The translations under genes were made by a program, and so were the position numbers. From Catelliglobosispora koreensis DSM 44566 (lineage in GTDB: Bacteria > Actinomycetota > Actinomycetes > Mycobacteriales > Micromonosporaceae): a DNA stretch of 64,000 nt. Location of the stretch: NCBI RefSeq assembly GCF_000379685.1, contig NZ_KB903291.1, positions 248,001-312,000 of the forward strand. The letters are read 5' to 3'. The notes under the pieces were generated by a model that saw only the letters and a program-made list of their open reading frames with translations, did not search any database and was not told the origin of the DNA. Shown in pieces: positions 33,755 through 42,274 of the stretch (positions are counted from its first letter, which is position 1; each line of letters opens with the position of its first letter).

Positions 33755-33935
33755 GCCCCTATTCTTTGAACTGGCTGGTGACATCGTCGGTGCTGGTGAA
33801 CGTGGTGCTGTTCGCCCAGACGCGATCAAAGCTTATGAGGTGATGACCAACAAACTGGCTGCCAGGTAGCTACCGAAGCTCCCTCGATGGGGCACATTGG
33901 AACCGTAGATCATCTGCCACCTCAGCATGAGCCAC
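33755..33935 (-). pseudogene. Internally deleted copy of the DUF5919 regulator locus
   Basis: Bases 33755-33880 match 30277-30402 (the 3' end of the DUF5919 regulator gene) over 126 bases without gaps and with high identity. Bases 33909-33935 match 31087-31113 (upstream of that gene, inside the membrane-peptide frame). The intervening ~656 bases are missing. It is the footprint of a duplication followed by deletion. Confidence 0.75.
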
Positions 33936-33989
33936 GAGACGTGCCCCTCGCCGGGGCACGCTTTACCTATAGCAGGCTATCGTTGTCGC

Positions 33990-34682
33990 GTGATTCTGGT
34001 TCTCTGGGATGTCGACGGCACCTTGATCAACAATGGCGGGGTCAGCAAAGAGATGTACGCTGCCGCATTCGAGATTCTTTCAGGTCAGCCGGCGCGGGTT
34101 AAGGCTAGGACCGATGGCCGCACCGACCCAGAGATCATGCGCGACCTAATCGAGCAGCACGGTCTTGAGCAGACCTCAGAGCACGTCGCGCAGCTTCACT
34201 CCGCTCTCGCCGCCGCCATGCGGGCCAAGGCCGACGTCCTGCGTAAGCGGGGCTATGCCCAGCCAGGGGGCCGCGAGGCGATCGACGCCTTGATGCAGCG
34301 CAGTGACATAGTTCAGTCAGTTCTTAGTGGCAATATCCGCGACAACGCGTACATCAAGCTCTCCACCTTCGACCTGCACGAAGGTCTCGACTGGGAGGTG
34401 GGTGCGTTTGGCTCGGACGCCAATCACCGCCCTAGCCTTGTGAAGATCGCTCAGGAACGTGCCTCGGCCAGTTACGGCGCAGAGTTTGGGCCGGTGAACA
34501 CTGTCTTGATCGGAGACACCCTGCGGGACGTACGTGCCGGGGTCGAGGGCGGCGCACGCGTCATCGCAGTGACGACCGGTGTCGACAGCGCCGAGGACCT
34601 GACACGCGAAGGCGCCCAGATCGTGTTTCGCGATCTCACCAATACGGTCGCACTGCTGGATGCGGTGCTTCAGGTCAGTTAG
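33990..34682 (+). CDS. HAD-superfamily hydrolase (phosphatase-like)
   Basis: A 230-aa HAD protein. The nucleophile motif is LWDVDGTLI (Asp7/Asp9), the cap is helical, motif II is LSGNI, and motif III/IV is VLIGDTLRDVRAGVEGGARVIAV. It is similar in plan to phosphoglycolate phosphatases. GTG at 33990 places the motif at the N-terminus as usual; a longer frame from ATG 33927 adds 21 residues that arise partly from the rearranged repeat. Its stop overlaps the stop of the convergent regulator gene. Confidence 0.85.
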   Translation: MILVLWDVDGTLINNGGVSKEMYAAAFEILSGQPARVKARTDGRTDPEIMRDLIEQHGLEQTSEHVAQLHSALAAAMRAKADVLRKRGYAQPGGREAIDALMQRSDIVQSVLSGNIRDNAYIKLSTFDLHEGLDWEVGAFGSDANHRPSLVKIAQERASASYGAEFGPVNTVLIGDTLRDVRAGVEGGARVIAVTTGVDSAEDLTREGAQIVFRDLTNTVALLDAVLQVS

Positions 34683-35428
34683 TCCGTGGCCTGGTACGAC
34701 TGATAGGGATAGGACTCATCCCACACGCGCCGAAAGCTCCTGGCGTAGGTGTCGAAAAGGTCGGCGCCATCTACGCGCCGTAGGTGCAGAATGGGTGCGA
34801 TATAGCCGTACGCACCGTATATATGCTGGTTGACCAGCATCTGATCGTCAAACACGAAGATGCTGTTGTAAAGAGTGGTCCGATGTAGATGGAACTCGAT
34901 CCCCGGCCAATCCACCAGCGGCTGATAGTAGGCCAGGGCCATTCTCACCCGCGCCGGGATCGCATCGAACAGTTGTTCTTCCCTGCCGCGCAGCTCGACC
35001 TCCGGGCTATCTGGGTCACCCAGCAGGATCTGCACCCGCGTTCCTCCGGCGGCCTTCGCCTTAAGGATCTCGATTGCCTCGGGATTCTCTTCGGGCAGGA
35101 AGAGGCTTGCGTAGGCAAGCAGGCCGATGTGGTCGTTCGCCCCGCGGAGCAGCTCTAGCCAGTGCCGCTTGGGTACCGCCGCCCGATGCGGATAGAACGC
35201 TTGGACCTCTGCCACGTCCTGGCTCCTGGCCGGCTGAAACTGCGGCCACAACCAGGTGAGCTCCACTTGCAGCCGCAAGGCGGCCTGCGCAGCGATCCGC
35301 CGGTGCGGCAACCGGTCTTTGGTGATCCAGCGCTGCACGGTCTTCGGATCGACACCAACCAGGTCACCCAGATCCGTCTCGCTGAGATTCGCCTTCATGA
35401 GCGCCTCACGTAGCCGCTCGTTCGCCAT
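34679..35428 (-). CDS. Second XRE + DUF5919-type regulator
   Basis: A 249-aa protein with the same layout as the regulator at 30281-31048. The HTH is at ~1-65 (LSETDLGDLVGVDPKTVQRWITKDRLPHRRIAAQAALRLQV). The DUF5919/PLD-like domain has IGLLAYASLFLPE, TRVQILLGDPDSP, IEFHLHRTTLYNSIFVFDDQMLVNQHIYG and FDTYARSFRRVW. It diverges from the eleven-gene biosynthetic operon and is therefore the natural candidate for its regulator. GGGACGT-type inverted repeats lie in the shared promoter region. Confidence 0.87.
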   Translation of the reverse strand: MANERLREALMKANLSETDLGDLVGVDPKTVQRWITKDRLPHRRIAAQAALRLQVELTWLWPQFQPARSQDVAEVQAFYPHRAAVPKRHWLELLRGANDHIGLLAYASLFLPEENPEAIEILKAKAAGGTRVQILLGDPDSPEVELRGREEQLFDAIPARVRMALAYYQPLVDWPGIEFHLHRTTLYNSIFVFDDQMLVNQHIYGAYGYIAPILHLRRVDGADLFDTYARSFRRVWDESYPYQSYQATD

Positions 35429-35454
35429 TCGCCGCCCCTCCCGTTAGGACGCTT

Positions 35455-35519
35455 CGGGACGTTACAGCAATCCATATAAGTCCCGCTATCCGTCCCAGCA
35501 ACGCGGTGTTGACGTCCCG
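35455..35519. promoter_or_regulatory. GGGACGT inverted repeat in the biosynthetic promoter region
   Basis: CGGGACGT (35455-35462) and ACGTCCCG (35512-35519) form an 8-bp inverted repeat, centres 57 bases apart. GTCCC occurs twice more in between. It lies between the divergent regulator and the flavoprotein gene and shares its core with the repeat at 33226-33266. Confidence 0.45.
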
Positions 35520-35624
35520 CTACCGATGGTGTGCTTCCTCCTGCACAGATTGATCGACGGCGAACTCCACACCGGAATCTCGCCTGACGGACGCCATAAC
35601 TGACTGGCGGGGAGGGACATACAG

Positions 35625-36776
35625 ATGGCGGCGATTCTTCAAGATCGCAGAGAGTCCGGCAAGAGTGTGACGGGCGACCGTACAGCGGTCGTGATTGGTG
35701 CCGGGCTGGCCGGCGCTGCTGCTGCTTGGCAGCTGGCGGAGTGCGGCTACACCGTGCGGGTGTACGAGCGTTCCGATGTGGTGGGCGGTCACGTGCGGAC
35801 CGAGTGGGTGGGCAACATTCCCTACGAACCGCACGGAGCTCACATCTTCCACACCGGCGACGAGCAGGTGTGGCGCCTGGTCAACAAATTGGCCGATTTT
35901 GCCCCCTACCGCCACCGGGTGGCGATCCGCATGCGCCACCGCCTCATTGCCTGGCCAGTACAGATCGCGGAGCTGATGACCCTCGCTGACGCGGAGGAGA
36001 TCTCACGCCAGCTCCAGGCCCGGCCGCCGCAGCCGGACGAGACGAACTTCGAGACCTACTGCGTCTCGCTCCTCGGACAGACGGTCTACGACGAGTGCGT
36101 CAGGGACTACACCCGCAAGCAATGGGCGTGTGATCCATCGTCGCTATCGGCGTCTGTCGCGAAGGGACGAGTCGAGATCCGCGACGACGGCTACCTGGAT
36201 CTGTTCAGAGACCCTTACCAAGGCTGGCCGCGCAAGGGCTACGCCGCACTGGTTGAGGAGCTGCTCGCTGAGGCACATGTCCACCTCGGCTCGCAAGTCA
36301 CCGTCGATGACATCCCCTCCATTGCCCAGCCGGGTGAGCCCGTGATCGTCACCTCTGCCCTGGACGACTTCTTCGCAGAGCCGGGCGCCCTTCCCTGGCG
36401 GGGAGTGCGGCTCGAATGCACCCGCATCCCGGATGTCACCCTCGCGCAACCGGCGATGGTGGTCAACGAACCGTCCGCCGACGTCCCTTGGACACGAACC
36501 ATCGAAACCAAATGGGCGCTTGACGAACTGCACACCGTCCCAGGAACCATCGTCATGCGCGAGTTCCCCGGAGCGGACGCCAAGCACTACCCAGTGCTCG
36601 ACGCCGCCGACGCCAACAAGGCGGCGCAACGTCAATTCCTCCAGCGCCTGGCTGCCTTCACCCGTAACCGCCTTATCCCCGCAGGACGCCTGGCGACCTA
36701 CAGCTACATCAACATGGACGTGGCAATTCGCCAGGGGCTGGACGCTGCCAGAAGCGTTACGGAGTGCCAGCCATGA
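35625..36776 (+). CDS. UDP-galactopyranose mutase-like flavoprotein
   Basis: A 383-aa flavoprotein of the Glf type. The FAD dinucleotide motif is VVIGAGLAGAAAAWQLAE near 22-39, then VYERSDVVGGHVRT. The mutase hallmarks are PHGAHIFHT (family: YGPHIFHT), RHRLIAWPVQ and YTRKQWACDP (family: YTEKQWG). Glf converts UDP-galactopyranose to the furanose form through reduced FAD. A related ring contraction on another NDP-sugar is possible here. ATG has GGGGAGGG eight bases upstream. It is the first gene of the cluster and overlaps the next by ATGA. Confidence 0.87.
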   Translation: MAAILQDRRESGKSVTGDRTAVVIGAGLAGAAAAWQLAECGYTVRVYERSDVVGGHVRTEWVGNIPYEPHGAHIFHTGDEQVWRLVNKLADFAPYRHRVAIRMRHRLIAWPVQIAELMTLADAEEISRQLQARPPQPDETNFETYCVSLLGQTVYDECVRDYTRKQWACDPSSLSASVAKGRVEIRDDGYLDLFRDPYQGWPRKGYAALVEELLAEAHVHLGSQVTVDDIPSIAQPGEPVIVTSALDDFFAEPGALPWRGVRLECTRIPDVTLAQPAMVVNEPSADVPWTRTIETKWALDELHTVPGTIVMREFPGADAKHYPVLDAADANKAAQRQFLQRLAAFTRNRLIPAGRLATYSYINMDVAIRQGLDAARSVTECQP

Positions 36777-37726
36777 CCAAATCTCTTGATTTCCAGCGTG
36801 TCTGGCACGTCCCCGCGGCCAGTTCGGTGTCGCAGCTCGCGGTCATTGTTCCGGTCGGCCCTAACCATGACCCAGCTGACTCCGTCGCGCGCAGCGATGA
36901 CGCGGCCCAGGGCACCGGGACATCCTTGATGCACATCGTTGTCGTCAACGGCGAGAACGCCGATCGGCGCGCAGCCGACCTCATTCCCAAGCTCCATAGC
37001 CGCCTCGACCGGGTGGTACTGGTGTCCAACAACGACACCATCGGCTATGTGCGTGCCGTCCAGTCGGGAATGACGCTTGCAGTTTCGCTCGGGCTTCGCA
37101 CGGACCGGGTTGGTTTCCTCGACGCTGACGCTCAGCTACGTTCGCCCCAGCACTGGCAGGTTCTCGGCGCTGAGCTGGATAGCCAGCCCGAACTCGACGC
37201 CATCAGCGGTCTTGTTATCCACGAGCAATGCCAGATCTGGGAGACACTTTCCTCCGCGACGTTCATAGCCGCCCTGGAACTCGCTACAGGCCAGCCTGTC
37301 ACCAAGCCGTACCTTCAGGGCGGGGCCGGCGGTACCCTCGCGCGCTGGCAGCCGTTTGCCAACGCCGTCCAGGATGCCTTGCGGCTCAACACTCTGATCG
37401 GCCCGACGCTGTCTGCCACATCGATCGCCTCGGGCAGACGGGTCGCCGCCACCAGCACCCTCCCATGTGGACACACACCACGGCGGACCATGAAGGAATG
37501 GGCGGATTCGGTCACTGCCTACGAGCACGCATGGCGAGGACTCATCGACCTTCTTGGCAGCGACATTGAAAAGCCGTGGCGCGAGTTCCTTGTCGCAGCT
37601 GAGCATGCCTTGCGAGATCGCCACAAACTTCTGGTCGACATCCGCTACAACGGCGCACTGCGCCAGCAAATCGTCATGCGCGTCACAGCGGAGCGTCTCA
37701 TGCTCCAGGCAGGAGCAGCCCGATGA
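36773..37726 (+). CDS. GT2-like glycosyltransferase
   Basis: A 317-aa GT-A type protein. The N-terminal Rossmann-like strands begin QLAVIVPVG, followed by MHIVVVNGEN. The metal/nucleotide-sugar site is the DAD motif at 117-119 in RVGFLDADAQL. The acceptor region is less clear. It would transfer a sugar from an NDP donor, possibly the product of the mutase-like enzyme encoded just upstream. ATGA overlaps on both sides show tight coupling. Confidence 0.78.
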   Translation: MTKSLDFQRVWHVPAASSVSQLAVIVPVGPNHDPADSVARSDDAAQGTGTSLMHIVVVNGENADRRAADLIPKLHSRLDRVVLVSNNDTIGYVRAVQSGMTLAVSLGLRTDRVGFLDADAQLRSPQHWQVLGAELDSQPELDAISGLVIHEQCQIWETLSSATFIAALELATGQPVTKPYLQGGAGGTLARWQPFANAVQDALRLNTLIGPTLSATSIASGRRVAATSTLPCGHTPRRTMKEWADSVTAYEHAWRGLIDLLGSDIEKPWREFLVAAEHALRDRHKLLVDIRYNGALRQQIVMRVTAERLMLQAGAAR

Positions 37727-38826
37727 CTATCCCATTCCACTCAAACAGCAGGCAGAACAACAACATTGCCGCATCGCTTTCGGCCGCGCTCAGCCAGCAT
37801 GACTACTGTGACGACGCGTCCTTCGGGCGCAGCATCGAGCAGTTTGAACGTGAACTCGCCTCCTACTGCGGAGCCCGCTTCGCGGTAGGTGTTGGCAGCG
37901 GAACAGACGCCTTGACCATCGCGCTGACGGCTCTGAAGCTTCCTCCGCACAGCGAAGTCATCACTTGCGGATTCGGCTTCTACGCCACCGCGGCAGCGAT
38001 CCTGCGAGCCGGACTGACACCCGTATTCGTTGATGCAGAACCGGACAGCTATCTCATCAGTCCAGAGGCCGTACTCGCGGCGATCACAGAGCAGACCTCA
38101 GCGATCCTGCCCGTGCACATGTTCGGGGAACCGGCGTCCATTCGCGAGCTGTCCCAGATCGCGATCGACCACGAGCTCGCACTCATCGAAGACTGCGCGC
38201 AGGCCGTGGGTGCGCGCCACGGCGACTACACTGCAGGGACCTTCGGCGACTCCGCCGCATTTAGTTTCAACTGGTCCAAACACCTATCCTGCACCTCCAA
38301 CGGTGGCGCCATCGTCACCAACGACGAGCACCAGGTGGAGACGCTTCGTGCGCTACGGGCCTACGGGTCGGCCGGCGGATTCTGGCATCCAGAGTTCGGC
38401 ATCAACTCCAAGCTCAATCCCTTCGAGGCACGTGTCCTGTCGGCCAAACTGCCACACCTCGACGGGTGGATCTCGCGGCGCCGGGACATCGCGGATCGAT
38501 ACCGGAAGAATCTCGGCAGCTGTGCACTGCTCCAGCTGCCATCACCGTCCGAGTCAGGCCACGTCTATCACAAGCTCACCATCCGCCATTCCCGGCGCGA
38601 CGAGCTGCGCGAATACCTGAAACAGCATGGCATCGGCTCAATGGTCTGCTACCCCCACTTGCTCGGCGAACACACACCAGTCGCCAGCCGGTCGCGAAGC
38701 CGAGACCTGACCAACGCGAAAGCGGCTGCTGACACCGCGCTGTCCATTCCTATCTGGCCGGAACTCACCGACGTTGAGGTCGACACCATCTCGGAGCACA
38801 TCACGGCCTTCTGCGAGACGCCATGA
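37723..38826 (+). CDS. DegT/DnrJ/EryC1/StrS aminotransferase
   Basis: A 367-aa PLP-dependent sugar aminotransferase. It has GSGTDALTIAL for the cofactor phosphate, EDCAQAVGA (Asp157, which pairs with the PLP pyridine nitrogen), and the Schiff-base Lys186 in FSFNWSKHLSCTSNGGAIVT. Family members aminate keto-sugars or cyclitols, usually using Glu or Gln. It is one of two DegT-family proteins in the cluster and points to an aminosugar or aminocyclitol product. It is coupled by ATGA overlaps on both sides. Confidence 0.92.
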   Translation: MTIPFHSNSRQNNNIAASLSAALSQHDYCDDASFGRSIEQFERELASYCGARFAVGVGSGTDALTIALTALKLPPHSEVITCGFGFYATAAAILRAGLTPVFVDAEPDSYLISPEAVLAAITEQTSAILPVHMFGEPASIRELSQIAIDHELALIEDCAQAVGARHGDYTAGTFGDSAAFSFNWSKHLSCTSNGGAIVTNDEHQVETLRALRAYGSAGGFWHPEFGINSKLNPFEARVLSAKLPHLDGWISRRRDIADRYRKNLGSCALLQLPSPSESGHVYHKLTIRHSRRDELREYLKQHGIGSMVCYPHLLGEHTPVASRSRSRDLTNAKAAADTALSIPIWPELTDVEVDTISEHITAFCETP

Positions 38827-39851
38827 TCACCGCGTCGCTGGTCCCCGCATTCGACAGCGCCAAGCTGATCCGCACGTTGTACCGCTTCGACTTCCGCCGC
38901 CTAGCCACGCTAACGGGGCTCACCCCCGCCGCATCTGTTACCGATCTTCAGCAATATCCCGGTGCCGTCAACGGACTGACTCCGCTGGCAAACAACGGCT
39001 TTCACCGCGTAGCCGAACCCGGGTCGATCGTCGTGGGCGGCGGTTGTCTCGGATACAGCAACGCAGACCTTGCCCAGCTGCGCGTGGACTACCTGACCGA
39101 CACGATGCTCGCTTTGGCGTTCGCAGCATGGGCACGCTTGCCGTGCCTGATCTATCTTCCCATCGGCGAAGAAATGATCACCGCCGAGCCAGGCCAGCAT
39201 GCCTCCTGGAGCCAGTTCGGTGACCGCATCGAGCTGGTGGTGCGCGGACTTGCTGCCCAGTTCGATACGGGCCAGCACATCCACATTCTGCGCACCGACA
39301 CCTCCCATGTGCGTGCGCTACTTGACGAGCGCGGATCTCAGCTTGCCGAAGCGCTGCCAGCCTCGGCCATAGGTTCGCTGTATGCACTGCGACCGTCGGG
39401 CAAGGCCGTGAGCCCCAGCGAGGCACGCCTTACGCAGTACCGCTCTACCATCGCCACTTATCTGCCCGACGTCATCAGACAACTGCTCGGGCAGCAGACG
39501 ATCAGGCGGGTGATAGCGGCCGAGAACCTGCATCAGGTCAAAGCAATCGCCCAGGCACGCCAGCTCGCCGGCGCCAGCGGCGACAGCATTGATCACCTTG
39601 CGCACGTCCCCGCGCCGTCACTAGGTGGCACGACCCGGATGGCCACCGCCGCAGCAGACAACGTCATTCTCGCCTGCGCTGATCCGGCAACCAGCGCGGC
39701 CGCCGTCCATCGTGCCAATCAGACCGTCCAAACCTATTGGCACGCCGTGTGGTCCACCCATCGCAGCCTTACCACGGCGGATCACTCGCCAACGCTCACC
39801 AATTTCTTCGCGAGCTATCGCTCACTGCTCAGCCAGGAAGGCACACTATGA
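38823..39851 (+). CDS. Unrecognised 342-aa biosynthetic protein
   Basis: I do not recognise this family. The N-terminal half reads like an αβ fold: a strand, a glycine turn in SIVVGGGCLGYSNADLAQL, then a helix and the strand ARLPCLIYLPIGEEM. The second half has long helices (LTQYRSTIATYLPDVIRQLL). It is tightly coupled (ATGA on both sides) between the aminotransferase and the dehydrogenase fusion, so it is probably a pathway enzyme. A nucleotide- or tRNA-binding role is possible but unsupported. Confidence 0.7.
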   Translation: MITASLVPAFDSAKLIRTLYRFDFRRLATLTGLTPAASVTDLQQYPGAVNGLTPLANNGFHRVAEPGSIVVGGGCLGYSNADLAQLRVDYLTDTMLALAFAAWARLPCLIYLPIGEEMITAEPGQHASWSQFGDRIELVVRGLAAQFDTGQHIHILRTDTSHVRALLDERGSQLAEALPASAIGSLYALRPSGKAVSPSEARLTQYRSTIATYLPDVIRQLLGQQTIRRVIAAENLHQVKAIAQARQLAGASGDSIDHLAHVPAPSLGGTTRMATAAADNVILACADPATSAAAVHRANQTVQTYWHAVWSTHRSLTTADHSPTLTNFFASYRSLLSQEGTL

Positions 39852-41125
39852 GGGATCAACGTGTTGGCGTTATCGGCCTGGGCGAAATGGGCGGCACGAT
39901 CGCCAAGCGCCTGCATTCCCTTAGCGTCCCGCTTTTGGTGTATGACACCAACACTGCATTGGCAGATGCGTGGCCCGCGCCATTTTGGGCCAGCACAAGC
40001 GCCGAGGTTGCCGAGCATTCCGAAGTCCTGCTGCTCATTGTCGCCACCGAATCGCAGCTGCACGAGGTCTGTGAATCCATTGCGCCTTACCTGCCCGCGC
40101 AATCCATCGTCGTAGTCCACGCCACCGTCAGCCCTGCGGCGATATCCCATGCCGGGGAACTGATCAAACAGTCTGGCGCCGCACTCATCGACGCCGGCAT
40201 GAGCCGCGGAGCAGGACGGATGAGCGAAGGCAGTCTCACGCTCTTCATCGGTGGAGATGCCGACACGATCGAGCGAGCCAGACCCGTCCTCGATCTCTAC
40301 AGCGACAACGTGACTCACGCCGGCCCGGTAGGCAGCGGCATGGTCGTCAAGCTATGCAACAACCTTGCCCTGCACGGCAACCGGATGATCCTGCTGGAGG
40401 CGGCAAGGATCGCGCAGGCCAACGGCGTCGATCCACACACGATGGTGAGCTCCATCAGGACAAGCACCGGGTCCAGCTGGGTATCAGACCACTGGGGCAA
40501 CACCGACCGTCTAGCACTCGGTTCCGGTGCCGGACAGACGCCTATGGTCGAGCGCACCAAACGCGAACTGGACACGCTGCTGCGTCTGGCCAATGCCGTC
40601 CAGGTAGAAGTTCCCACGGCGGCTCTGGTAACCAAACGCCTGCCGAGCGTCCTCCAATCCGGGATGACAGCCACGGACCGCGCCCACCTGCTGGAGCACA
40701 AACAGAGCAGGGTCAGCGAGTGGCGCGACGCCCGCGACCGCGCAGGGGCCGCGTTCTGGTCACCGCTGCTGGTCCTCACCACCACAGGAGCCAAGACCGG
40801 CCGGCCACGTGAGTGCGTTCTGGAGTTCATGCCCCACGGCGACACCATTGTTGTCTTCGGATCGAATGGCGGGCAGCGCCGGGACCCACATTGGATCGTC
40901 AACCTTCGCACTCATCCACGAGCGACTGTCGAGATTGGACCTCACGCCCTGACCGCTACCGCAGTCTTTTTGGACACAGCGGAGGCGTCGGAGGTCTACG
41001 CCCAGCGGGCCTCCACCAGTCCCGCGTTCGTCCGGTACGCCGCGGAGTCCGCTGGGCGGCCGATTCCCGTGGTACGCCTCGACTTCGACACCACCGTTCA
41101 GCTTCCGATCTCCGAACCGAAGTAG
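39848..41125 (+). CDS. β-hydroxyacid dehydrogenase fused to DDN-type (F420) domain
   Basis: A 425-aa two-domain protein. Residues 1-~285 are a 3-hydroxyisobutyrate-dehydrogenase-like enzyme: the NAD(P) site GVIGLGEMGG at 7-16, the substrate-binding DAGMSRGAG, and catalytic Lys168 with Asn172 in GMVVKLCNNL. Residues ~300-425 match the DDN/deazaflavin-dependent nitroreductase family: LTTTGAKTGRPRECVLEF, VVFGSNGGQRRDPHWIVNLRTHPRATVEI. DDN proteins bind coenzyme F420 or related flavins. A single polypeptide joining NAD(P) and F420-type modules suggests two consecutive redox steps or cofactor coupling. No stop or frame change separates the parts. It starts by ATGA overlap. Confidence 0.85.
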   Translation: MRDQRVGVIGLGEMGGTIAKRLHSLSVPLLVYDTNTALADAWPAPFWASTSAEVAEHSEVLLLIVATESQLHEVCESIAPYLPAQSIVVVHATVSPAAISHAGELIKQSGAALIDAGMSRGAGRMSEGSLTLFIGGDADTIERARPVLDLYSDNVTHAGPVGSGMVVKLCNNLALHGNRMILLEAARIAQANGVDPHTMVSSIRTSTGSSWVSDHWGNTDRLALGSGAGQTPMVERTKRELDTLLRLANAVQVEVPTAALVTKRLPSVLQSGMTATDRAHLLEHKQSRVSEWRDARDRAGAAFWSPLLVLTTTGAKTGRPRECVLEFMPHGDTIVVFGSNGGQRRDPHWIVNLRTHPRATVEIGPHALTATAVFLDTAEASEVYAQRASTSPAFVRYAAESAGRPIPVVRLDFDTTVQLPISEPK

Positions 41126-41134
41126 GAACAGCGA

Positions 41135-42274
41135 ATGCTCTACATTGACTTTGGTGTGTCGTTCGCGGACGGAGTGAATGGCGTCGGGCTCCGGGCGCTG
41201 GAAACCGCTGCGGCCCTAGCGGACTACTGTCCCGTTACCGTGGTCGCGCCAGAACACCGCCACCGCGACATCACCACCGTGTGGCCGCAGCTGAAACACG
41301 CCCAGCCTAGCGAGGTGACGCCCGGAGAAGGCGACGTTTACTGGTACGGATTTGCCACCCCTGTCAAGGGCATCGCAGCGGCACGGTCAGGCGGAGCAAT
41401 ATGCGTGTTCGACGCCATCATCTGGCCGCTGGAATTCCTTACCTACGAAGCTGTTCGGACCTCACCGAAGCCGTCTCATGCCTACCAGGAGAAGCTGGGC
41501 ATCTACCTCCAGCAACTCAAGTACGCCAGTAAATACGTTGTGGCGTCAGAACGCGAACGGCATGTGGTCACCGGGATGCTGTCCACCGCGTTCTGGTCAC
41601 CTCTGCACCGCATGTCGCCCGACCTCGATACGCATTTCTTCGAGTTGCCCGTCGGATTCTCGCGCCGCAACGAGGCCCGGATGGAAGCTGTCTCGCCGGC
41701 GTCTGAAGGCGATGGGATCACCCTGGTCTGGAACGGCGGCACCTGGAACCACTACGACCCGACAACGGCGGTCAAGGCCGTGCGCGCGCTTCGCGACGAA
41801 GGTCTGCAGGTCAGTCTGCGCTTTCTGTATCCCCAACGGGGAACGGAGACCCAGTCCCTGCGGCAAGCACGCCAGGCCGCAGCAGACAGCACTGCCATCC
41901 ACTTTGCTGAAACGGGCCTTGGCCTGCTTGAGCGGATTGGGGAACTTAGCGTTGCGACCGCGGCCATCTGCACCTACCAGCCGCACGCTCTATGGGATCT
42001 CTGCCCGCCCATGCGGCTACGGGAAACACTGATCTATCAGTTGCCTATACTGGCTCCCCGGCGCGGTGCGTTGGGTGACCTCATTGAGCAGCATGCGTTT
42101 GGTGCCACGGCCGCCACCAACGCCCTGCCAGACTGGCGAAAGACCATCCTAACCCTCGCGGAGCCCGCAGATCGGCAGGCGATGCGCCGCGCAACTGTCA
42201 CCACGGCGGAGGCGTTCGCCTACGAGACCACTGCAGGCGCCCTGTGGACGTGGATGAACGAGGCCCGGCCATGA
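41135..42274 (+). CDS. GT-B (GT4-like) glycosyltransferase
   Basis: A 379-aa protein with two Rossmann-like halves. Residues ~1-180 include the glycine-rich acceptor loop FADGVNGVGLRALETAAAL. Residues ~190-379 contain ITLVWNGGTWNHYDPTTAVKAVRAL and a donor-site region CPPMRLRETLIYQLPILAP typical of GT4-like enzymes. A second glycosyltransferase in this cluster implies an oligosaccharide or a decorated core. It starts nine bases after the fusion gene with AGGAA upstream, and overlaps the next gene by ATGA. Confidence 0.8.
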   Translation: MLYIDFGVSFADGVNGVGLRALETAAALADYCPVTVVAPEHRHRDITTVWPQLKHAQPSEVTPGEGDVYWYGFATPVKGIAAARSGGAICVFDAIIWPLEFLTYEAVRTSPKPSHAYQEKLGIYLQQLKYASKYVVASERERHVVTGMLSTAFWSPLHRMSPDLDTHFFELPVGFSRRNEARMEAVSPASEGDGITLVWNGGTWNHYDPTTAVKAVRALRDEGLQVSLRFLYPQRGTETQSLRQARQAAADSTAIHFAETGLGLLERIGELSVATAAICTYQPHALWDLCPPMRLRETLIYQLPILAPRRGALGDLIEQHAFGATAATNALPDWRKTILTLAEPADRQAMRRATVTTAEAFAYETTAGALWTWMNEARP

